Shown here: in pieces, positions 57,119-64,000 of the stretch
Layout of the letters: every line of letters starts with the position of its first letter
Position numbering within the stretch: the first letter of the stretch is position 1
DNA from: Conchocele bisecta
Lineage: Eukaryota > Mollusca > Bivalvia > Lucinida > Thyasiridae
Direction of reading: 5' to 3'
NCBI GenBank assembly: GCA_029237695.1
Contig: CM055266.1
Location: forward strand, 108,703,370 to 108,767,369
Length of the DNA stretch: 64,000 nt
Made by a program: the position numbers and the translations under genes
The notes under the pieces: generated by a model
The model's database searches: none
Told to the model about the DNA's origin: nothing
The model's input: the letters and a program-made list of their open reading frames with translations, nothing else

Positions 57119-57712
57119 GGCAGGCAGGATAATGTTTCTCCACATCAGATATACTAGCTATACAATGTGGCAGGCAGGATAATGTTTCTCCACATCAGAT
57201 ATACTAGCTATACAATGTGGCAGGCAGGATAATGTTTCTCCACATCAGATATACTAGCTATACAATGTGGCAGGCAGGATAATGTTTTCCACACAGTATA
57301 CTAGCATACTGGCAGGAGATATGTTTCTACATAGATAACTAATACAATGGGGCAGGCAGGATAATGTTTCTCCACATCAGATATACTAGCTATACAATGG
57401 GGCAGGCAGGATAATGTTTCTCCACATCAGATATACTAGCTATACAATGTGGCAGGCAGGATAATGTTTCTCCACATCAGATATACTAGCTATACAATGT
57501 GGCAGGCAGGATAATGTTTCTCCACATCAGATATACTAGCTATACAATGTGGCAGGCAGGATAATGTTTCTCCACATCAGATATACTAGCTATACAATGG
57601 GGCAGGCAGGATAATGTTTCTCCACATCAGATATACTAGCTATACAATGTGGCAGGCAGGATAATGTTTCTCCACATCAGATATACTAGCTATACAATGG
57701 GGCAGGTCCACC
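57119..57712 (+). repeat. 50-bp minisatellite, about 12 units
   Basis: Unit GGCAGGCAGGATAATGTTTC, TCCACATCAGATATACTAGC, TATACAATGT. Ten units are nearly identical. Two units at 57271-57352 have many scattered deletions. Confidence 0.9.
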
Positions 57713-58125
57713 CTAGCACAGGGATGTGAAAATACCGAGGACTAATTTCAACAATCGATTTCCTTAGTCCAGGTAGAGGAATTATCTGTGTATATTGTGC
57801 GTGGCATACTACACGTAAACGTGGCTTATTGTTTTTCTTAGCAGTGAATCTCCTTATCAGGTAGCACACTCAAGAAGTTTGATACCAATCGGAAGATTTT
57901 GCTAAATATTACCAAATGCATTCTATGTTCAGTAGCGAACAGTTCAGGCGCAGGCTGATCTGTGGCTACACTGGTCACACACTGAATAAGCTGCTTTTTC
58001 TCATGGCAAGTCACAATTATATCACAGACTATCAACATTCCATGACCTTTAGAATTTTTAATAAAGGCCTTGCTGAAATTAATTTGAAAATGTATAAACT
58101 GTAAATATTGACATAATCTACTTTG
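57713..58125. other. Stretch without recognised features
   Basis: A weak MITE-B-like trace (GCGCAGGCTGATCTGTGGC, CACTGGTCACACACTG) at about 57948-57984; nothing else. Confidence 0.35.
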
Positions 58126-58374
58126 GCCTTATTGATAAATAGCTTTATAATACTGGACATACAGAACCTGGATACATGTCCATTTGTAGCTGTGACTGGA
58201 GAAATAGGGCTTGTAGCTTCTGTGATCAGAGTAGATCAAAATCAGACTGTGCGGATGCACAGTCTGATTTTGATCTACTCTGATCACAGAAGCTATAAGC
58301 CCTATTTCTCCAGTCATAGCCACAAATGTACATTCAGGTTATGCATGTCCAGTATTATATTTATCAATCAGGAC
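58126..58374. repeat. Large inverted duplication of MITE-B plus flank
   Basis: The MITE-B half AGCTGTGACTGGAGAAATAG with its mirror is continued outward by GATAAATA, ATAATACTGGACAT and CCTGGATACATG, which also mirror on the far side. Arms are about 120 bases. Confidence 0.75.
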
Positions 58375-58528
58375 CTTCACTGTTTGCCATTCCAAGAATG
58401 AAACCAGCCATCATGCTTCTAACAAGCATTATAGATCGTTATCAGGCCACAGGAGTGTGCTATTTGATCAGGAGCCACACTGGTCACAAATCCCATAAGC
58501 CCCATTTCTCCATTCACAGTCACATTTG
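58375..58528. mobile_element. MITE-B right-half copy
   Basis: CACTGTTTGCCATTCCAAGA, ATAGATCGTTATCAGGCCAC and TTTCTCCATTCACAGTCACA. Confidence 0.7.
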
Positions 58529-58884
58529 TATGAACATGTTACCTGGCTAAGAAAAGGAACCTTACAATATGTGCCACCAGTGCAGATCAGGATCAGCATA
58601 TGCATTCGGTTTGTGTATCTGATCAGGGCCTACGATCATCACAATTTGAAAAGTTATAAATTACGAGTTACACTAGTTTGTGTTACTGAATGGTTTTTGA
58701 TCAGTCTACTGACTGTTCTGTTCTGTTCTGCTCAGAATGCCAGAGTGCAGTGATGAATAGCAACTATACTACTGTCTGTTCCACGTTTTAGTGCCGATGA
58801 ACTTGTGGCTATTATTAAACACATTAAATCTAAAACATATTTAAAAGTAAGTACTTTTTTTATAAATATAAGCAAAAAAGTCAC

Positions 58885-59027
58885 GTTTCCATTGGAAATG
58901 ATTCTGAAATAATTTTCATTGGAAATGATTCTGAAGTGCTGTCAAACCATGTTTTTATTGAGAAATAAGGCAAGATATAAAAGCAACAGCAGATGATAAT
59001 TGTTGTGAGTAGCGGTCTAAGGGTTAA
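58885..59027. mobile_element. MITE-A right-half copy
   Basis: GGAAATGATTCTGAAGTGCT to GCGGTCTAAGGGTTAA; TTTCCATTGGAAATGATTCT is doubled at the broken left side. Confidence 0.65.
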
Positions 59028-59513
59028 TTGTAGATTTCCATCATATTTCTGAACCCAATTGTGTTGCATACAAAAGTCGTATGGTAAAAATATTTATAAT
59101 ATTAATAGATAACTATAGTGCTGCAGTTTTTGACCAATCAATAACAACTTGATTTTAAATAAATGAATTCTTCTAGTGACTGGAATGGAACAATAGTTCT
59201 AGATGAATTAATCGTAACCTATTTTAATCAGTTTGGGGGCTAGAAGAGGATATATTATAATTAATCCATTACACAACACAAATGTTAAGCTTATGAGTGT
59301 GTGAGTGACCTTGAATTTGGCTTAGATGAGGTGCAGGACAAAAGGATGATGTCAGGATGGCTGTGGGATGTCCAAAAAGGTGAGTCAAAACATTCCGTCA
59401 ATGATAATGGAAATTAAAATTGATGACATACAATGGTAGATGCAGGGGGTGTATCATTAGCTATTCATGCAAATTCTGCAGGAAAGGTAAACACCTAGAC
59501 AATCGTGTCTAAT

Positions 59514-59885
59514 CAGGGGCGGATCCAGAGGGGGTTTCCGGGTTGCAACCACCCCAGTTCAACCACAGAGTTTACATAGATCACAGTTTACCACCAGTTC
59601 AACCACAGAGTTTACATAGATCACAGTTTACCACCAGTTCAACCACAGAGTTTACATAGATCACAGTTTACCACCAGTTCGAGTCTGAATTTAAATGCCG
59701 TAAAACACAGGAAAGTGCGTTTTGAAGAGCTCGAAAATAGGACAACTCCCTAGTTGCGAACGGTATCTCTTGCACTTACTCCCGTACCGTCCGTAGCTAG
59801 CTACGGACGGTACAGGAGTAGATTGCAAGAGTTACATTCGCAACTAGACAACCCCCTCGTTCCCCAATTGCTGGATCCGCCACTG
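59514..59885. mobile_element. hAT-like non-autonomous element
   Basis: CAGGGGCGGATCCAGAGGG at the left mirrors GGATCCGCCACTG at the right, with CTAAT on both sides (59509-59513 and 59886-59890). Inside are three 40-bp direct repeats (CAGTTCAACCACAGAGTTTA) and a hairpin around GTAGCTAGCTAC. The CAGGGG ends suggest hAT; hAT duplications are usually 8 bp, so the class is tentative. Confidence 0.65.
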
Positions 59886-60149
59886 CTAATTATACAAGAA
59901 GGTTGACATAAATTTCCAACTCCTTTGAAATCGACTCATGTGACTTGGACTTTTCTACTTAACATGTGTATCATGTGCCAAATCAAAACTTGTATTCTGA
60001 TAAACAAACATAATATTTTCGAGCGAATATATGATAGTTGAAGTGCAAACATACAAGATACATGCATTCTAAAACAACATAGATACCGAATGCTATGTGA
60101 TTCATTCAGTGCGGGGACATAGAAATTAGAATATGTAATAGCGTCTCTA

Positions 60150-60400
60150 CCTGTTCATGATTACAAAGCACATATCCATATCACGAAGCTCTCATATACC
60201 TAACTTACAATGGAGTCCCTCTACACTGGACACCATGGGGATTTCCCAGGATGTCCAGTTTAGAGAGGTGCCACCATAGTATTCACGATTACCAGGCCCA
60301 TACCCATATCATGAAGCCCTCATATACCAACTTACAGTGGAGCCTCTCTAAAATGGACACCCTGGGGACATCCCAGGGTGTCTAGTTTTGAGCACAGGTG
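60150..60400 (+). repeat. Tandem duplication, about 128-bp unit
   Basis: CATATCACGAAGCTCTCATA and TTACAATGGAGTCCCTCTAC recur as CATATCATGAAGCCCTCATA and TTACAGTGGAGCCTCTCTAA. Each unit holds the left end of a small palindromic MITE. Confidence 0.6.
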
Positions 60401-60480
60401 GAAGGATTTTTTGTAATGGGCATTTTTTTTGTGTCACAGGTCCGAGTCTTCCACCTGTGGTTTTGAGACGTTCCACTGTA
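60333..60480. mobile_element. Palindromic MITE with TACAGTGGA ends, 30 bp from exon B
   Basis: TACAGTGGAGCCTCTCTAAA mirrors TTTTGAGACGTTCCACTGTA. ACAGGTGGAAGG and CTTCCACCTGTG form a second hairpin inside. Confidence 0.7.
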
Positions 60481-60509
60481 GTAGAGTTGACAAAGACAGA
60501 AACACCTAC

Positions 60510-60549
60510 CTTGGTCATCGGGCAACTGGAAATCTGTGGCAACGGCCTT
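60510..60549 (-). CDS. Exon B, 40-nt micro-exon
   Basis: A 40-base exon lies between acceptor TTGTGTTTCAG and donor CAAG|GTAGGT. It begins in phase 0 after exon A and encodes KAVATDFQLPDDQ plus one base. It is too short to find by ORF length; the call rests on both splice signals and on the phase match with exons A and C. A MITE-B copy begins about 19 bases upstream of its acceptor, so the branch point probably lies at or inside the MITE end. Confidence 0.75.
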
Positions 60550-60567
60550 CTGAAACACAACACACTA

Positions 60568-60811
60568 ATATGTGGCTGTGACTGGAGAAATGGGGCTTAT
60601 GGGGTTTGTGATCAATGTAGCTGCTGATCAATAAGCACATTCCTGTAACCGGATAACGATCTGTAATGCAAGTTATAAGTATCCCCGGTGTTCCATAGAT
60701 GGAATGGCAAACAGTGCAGATCCTGATAAGACTGTGCAAATGCACAGGCTGATCTAGATCTACACTGGTCAATCATTCCATAAGCCCCATTTCTCCAGTC
60801 ACAACCACATA
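60568..60811. mobile_element. MITE-B full copy beside the exon B acceptor
   Basis: TATGTGGCTGTGACTGGAGA to TCTCCAGTCACAACCACATAT. It begins 18 bases upstream of the acceptor and abuts a MITE-C fragment at 60806. Confidence 0.85.
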
Positions 60812-60875
60812 TGAGACAAGCCACGTGATTTTGTACCTAAGAAGATGTGCAATTTTTCAATAACATTATTTACAA
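60806..60875. mobile_element. MITE-C end fragment
   Basis: CATATGAGACAAGCCACGTG then ATTTTGTACCTAAGAAGATG; a pearl-like element interrupts it at about 60878. Confidence 0.65.
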
Positions 60876-60877
60876 AC

Positions 60878-62060
60878 CAGATGGCCGCGGCCCGCATGTC
60901 GAGCCGCCGAGGCATTTGATGGTCTCAGAGTGTATTTATTTGAAGTTTGAATTAAGGGTTGTGGAGATATAAGGTATGTAAAAGCTTTAACGCAAATTTT
61001 AAAGTCATTTGACCTCGATCTTAGGCATGTGGGCCGCATGGGTGGGCTATAGAATGAAAATATGGATGATAATAAAGAATTATTTGAAGTTTGAAGTAAA
61101 TCAGAGTAAGTGTTGTGGAGATAAAAGGTATGTAAAAACTTCAATAGAAATTTCAAAGTCATTTGACCTTGACCTTGGGCATGTGGACCACATGGGCAGG
61201 CTATGGAGTGAAAATATGGATGATGAATAAGAAGTATTGGCTGTTGGAAGCAAATCGGAGTAAGTGTTGTGGAGATAAAAGGTATGTAAAAACTTCATCA
61301 GAAATTTCAAAGTCATTTGACCTCGACCTTGGGCATGTGGACCACATGGGCAGGCTATGGAATGAAAATATGGATGATGAATAAGAAGTATTGGATGTTG
61401 GAAGTAAATCAGAGTAAGTGTTGTGGAGATATAAGGCATGTAAAAACTTTAACACAAATTTCAAAGTCATTTGACCTTGACCTTCGGCATGTGGACCACA
61501 TGGGCAGGCTATGGAATGAAAATATGGATGATGAAAAGTATTGAAAGTTGGAAGTAAATTGGAGTCACAATTGTGGAGATATAAGATATGTAAAAACTTT
61601 AACGTAGATTTTATAATAACGCAAACTTCTAAGTCATTTCGCCTTGACCTTGGGGCACAGGGGCCGCATGAGTGGGACACAGAATGATTATATGGATGAT
61701 GCCCAATAAGAATACGAAGTTTCAAGCAAATCTGACTTACGGTTACACAGAGATAGTAGGTATTTGAAAACTTTTAACGCAAATTTTGACAAAACTTTAA
61801 AGCGAACTTCTAAGTCATTTGACCTTGACCTTGGACACACGGTCTGCATGAGTGAGATACAGCATTACTATATGGATGATGACTAATAAGCATATGAAGT
61901 TTCAAGTCAATGTGACTTAGGACTGCAGAGATATAAGGTATTTAAAAACTTTAACGCAGATTTCGGACGAACGGACGAACACACAGACGCACGGACGGAC
62001 ACCCGGACATCATTGTGATCACTATGTCTCGCTTTCCGCAAGCGGGCTCGACAAAAAACT
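60878..62060 (+). mobile_element. Pearl-like element with about seven core units
   Basis: Head AGATGGCCGCGGCCCGCATG, core units with CATTTGACCTTGACCTTGGG and GAATGAAAATATGGATGATG at about 155-bp spacing, (ACGG) tail, then ATCATTGTGATCACTATGTC and CTTTCCGCAAGCGGGCTCGA, nearly identical to the tail of 53755-54683. Confidence 0.8.
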
Positions 62061-62175
62061 GTTATATATTTCATAAATGACATCAACAGTTGACGAAAGT
62101 CCCAGACCGTATTCCGCATTTGCTCTGGACATTTCGTCAACTTTCGATGTCATATATACAGAAAATATCACAGTC
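62061..62175. mobile_element. MITE-C interior fragment
   Basis: TGACATCAACAGTTGACGAAA mirrors TTTCGTCAACTTTCGATGTC. The pearl-like element before it may have split one MITE-C into this piece and 60806-60875. Confidence 0.5.
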
Positions 62176-62179
62176 TTAT

Positions 62180-62900
62180 TCACAGGTGATTCTAGCGTGT
62201 CTTGGATGGTCAATTATTGTTTGTGTATACATGAAACACCTTTCTAAACAATGTACAGAACAATTCAAATGCACCCGGGTATGAAGATTACGTAATTATG
62301 AAAGGTACAAAACTCGCAACGTCACCGAAACAGCCACACGAAGTCGTCATCATTACTCGCCTATACAACGTGTTACAGCGTGTTGAAACCTCTGCTTGGG
62401 GTGGGTCTTCGGCATAGATTTTACAGTTGCTAATCATTAACATAAATCTCAAAGATTTCGAGTGTAAATTGCACTAAAAACACGTCTCACTAACCTAAAT
62501 TCGCTTTTTAAAATCAAACACATTCACTTCCTGATAGTTCAAAATGAATAATACAAAAAAAGGAAATGGCAAATACTTTATGCCATCATGGTTATATATA
62601 TATATATAATATAGACATATTAATTATTGTTATACTAACTAGAGAAAGTGAGCAGGGTCTCACTTATACCCGTCGCCTGGACCGAAAAATAAAAACCTTA
62701 ACGCGGACGGACGGACAAACAGATGGATGGAAGGCCTCGACACACTTCGTATGCCGGGGATATAATCAATACGATGTACATCAAATGGCAAACTAAGTAC
62801 TAATACAGCAAATAAAGCGTTCTATGGAGCAATAATAACACGCTAAAATCAAGCACTAATGAAATACTGGTACTGCTTGTTCAATCCTATACTACACTAC
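62180..62900. other. Stretch with a pearl-like tail piece
   Basis: (TA)n at about 62593-62615 and ACGCGGACGGACGGACAAAC with TATGCCGGGGATATAATCA at 62700-62770; otherwise plain. Confidence 0.45.
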
Positions 62901-62908
62901 CGCCTGCA

Positions 62909-63172
62909 ATGATCTTGCCAATATTTGTCAATTTCTTTATTTCAAAATACTTGAATATCGTGTTTGAAATCAAGCAGCTTGATTGTCTGAGCCTGAGCTG
63001 TGCTACAGCTCAGACTCAGACAATCAAACTGCTTGATTGCGAGTTGACATTGCCAATAGATGTTCAATTTCTTTATGTCAAAATTCTTGAATATCACGTT
63101 TGAAATCAAGCAGCTTGATTGTCTGAGCCTGAGCTGTGCCACAGCTCAGGCTCAGACAATAGATAATCTGGG
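62909..63172. repeat. Tandemly duplicated hairpin
   Basis: AAATCAAGCAGCTTGATTGT and CTGAGCCTGAGCTGTGC with mirror arms appear at about 62967-63032 and again at 63102-63162, about 135 bases apart, together with the flanking TTTCTTTAT-TCAAAAT. Confidence 0.75.
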
Positions 63173-63179
63173 CAAGATT

Positions 63180-63435
63180 AACTCAGGTGGTTGTGTATGC
63201 TCGAGTCTCATATGAAGCCAAAGACTTCCAGTGTGGTTTTAAAATTTGCAAATAGTAGATGAAACTAGAAATGAAATGTACCATTTGCTTTGAAAAACAT
63301 CATAAAGTAACTGAAGTATTCAGTCAATTATGGTAGCCAGGGGAGGTAATTAGATGGAAATCTATTTCTACAGAATAAAGATATGGAATTATTTCTGGTT
63401 TTTAAGAAAACTAATCCTTTCTTGATTAAGGGAAC
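63180..63435. other. Stretch without recognised features
   Basis: AT-rich intron; nothing supported. Confidence 0.4.
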
Positions 63436-63436
63436 A

Positions 63437-63638
63437 AATGTGGCTGTGATTGGAGAAGTGGTGTTTATGGCGTTTGTGACCAATGTAGCACACTCCTGTA
63501 GCTTGCTAATGAACTACTTGCTTGTTAGAAGCATAACCGGTATATATTTGATGGAACGAAGGACAGTGCAAATTCAGATCTGGATCTACACTGGTCGCAA
63601 AACCCATAAGCCCAATTTCTCCAGTCACGGCCACATAT
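63437..63638. mobile_element. MITE-B copy near the exon A donor
   Basis: AATGTGGCTGTGATTGGAGA to TCTCCAGTCACGGCCACATAT; it ends about 120 bases from the exon A donor. Confidence 0.75.
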
Positions 63639-63758
63639 ATGGAGGCATCGTTCACAGGTACTAAGGGGTAAGAGTTATGGTAATTAATTACGGTAACATT
63701 TCTGCAAGTATTGCCATTGACTGCCATACATCCTATGAACAAAGGTATTGGGGCGTAC

Positions 63759-64000
63759 CTCTATGCCCGGTGGTGCAGTCTGTCCCAGCCCGCCTAGTTT
63801 GTGACTGACCGGGTCCTCCAGCTCGGCTGTGGGTGATGACCCGACACCCGGGGTGTGTTCCTCGCCATCACCCACCGCCCCAAACTTCCCGCCCAGTCGC
63901 CTTGACCGCGCCTCCTGTCGCCCATTAGTCTGGCGGGCCTTGTTCTCCGCACGCTGAGGCGGGAGGGTGAGGGGCTTCGCATGCAGCGAAGCCTCCGCCG
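63759..64000 (-). CDS. Exon A (first visible, open at window edge) of the unidentified gene
   Basis: From base 63998 this exon gives 80 residues, starting AEASLHAKPL and ending APPGIE, with no stop. The first half is basic (ENKARQ, then RQEARSRRL) and the second half is Gly, Glu, Ser and Pro rich (GDGEEHTPGVGSSP). Its donor is GAG|GTACGC, phase 0. The exon continues past the window edge or has its acceptor there. GC content is far above the flanking intron. The only other open frames here are shorter and lack matching splice signals. No family is recognised; the composition suggests a disordered linker. Confidence 0.8.

Larger units (their letters stand above)
10585..64000 (-). other. 3' part of a large split protein-coding gene, 11 exons visible
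   Basis: Eleven minus-strand open segments (63759-64000, 60510-60549, 52860-53084, 46747-46959, 45009-45064, 27322-27374, 18632-18718, 16398-16522, 14797-14980, 12740-12898, 10673-10874) each end at a GT donor and, except the first, begin after an AG acceptor. Splice phases agree at all ten junctions (0,1,1,1,0,2,2,1,2,2). Joined, they encode about 527 residues to a TAG stop. The product is rich in Ser, Pro, Arg and Gln with many SP/TP sites, which suggests disorder; I see no signal peptide, membrane segment or known catalytic motif. A cytoskeletal or ciliary role would be a guess. Exon codon use is GC-rich against AT-rich introns. The start lies outside the window. The joined model is strong, the function unknown. 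Confidence 0.85.

Noticed and set aside
57119..57712. Possible CRISPR-like array
   Set aside because: Units are contiguous with no unique spacers, and the genome is eukaryotic.

Overview
The window looks like nuclear DNA of a bivalve mollusc, probably a heterodont clam. The evidence is AT-rich sequence with long introns and GT-AG splice sites, many palindromic MITEs, and elements resembling the bivalve pearl family (tandem cores of about 150-180 bp carrying TGACCTTGACCTTG, then (GGAC)n, then a CCGCAAGCGG hairpin tail). No prokaryotic organisation, rRNA, recognisable tRNA or CRISPR array was seen. The species call is an inference from repeat style.

The main gene lies on the minus strand and fills most of the window. 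Eleven exons between 64000 and 10673 can be joined with matching splice phases at all ten junctions. They give about 527 C-terminal residues and a TAG stop, with AATAAA 62 bases after it. The 5' part lies beyond base 64000. The product is rich in Ser, Pro, Arg and Gln, with an acidic patch and a Gln-rich likely helical exon. I do not recognise its family. Introns run from 1.4 to 17.6 kb and hold nearly all the other features.

Layout: 1-2.3 kb, pearl-like tandem array and short GC-rich repeats; 2.3-10.6 kb, scattered MITEs, pearl-like pieces and a Tc1/pogo-like fragment; 10.67-18.72 kb, the last five exons (G to K) with a complete 1.39 kb TA-flanked element between K and J; 16.7-22.4 kb, three composite pearl-like elements, one with an eight-unit array; 22.69-26.08 kb, an element with about 155-bp terminal inverted repeats around a broken gene for a FEN1/XPG-like nuclease with a Cys-rich tail; 27.3 kb, exon F; 27.5-45 kb, the largest intron, with MITE chains, (GGAC)n hairpin units and a 2 kb satellite of 45-bp units; 45-64 kb, exons E to A among more MITEs, a 50-bp minisatellite and two pearl-like arrays.

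No complete transposase or reverse transcriptase was seen, so nearly all mobile elements here are non-autonomous. The best candidate for an undescribed system is the 22.69-26.08 kb element: its inverted repeats enclose a PIN/FEN-type nuclease gene and no recognisable transposase. A second theme is that one MITE family (MITE-B) lies within about 120 bases of splice sites at six of the eleven exons. MITE letters are labels local to this annotation.
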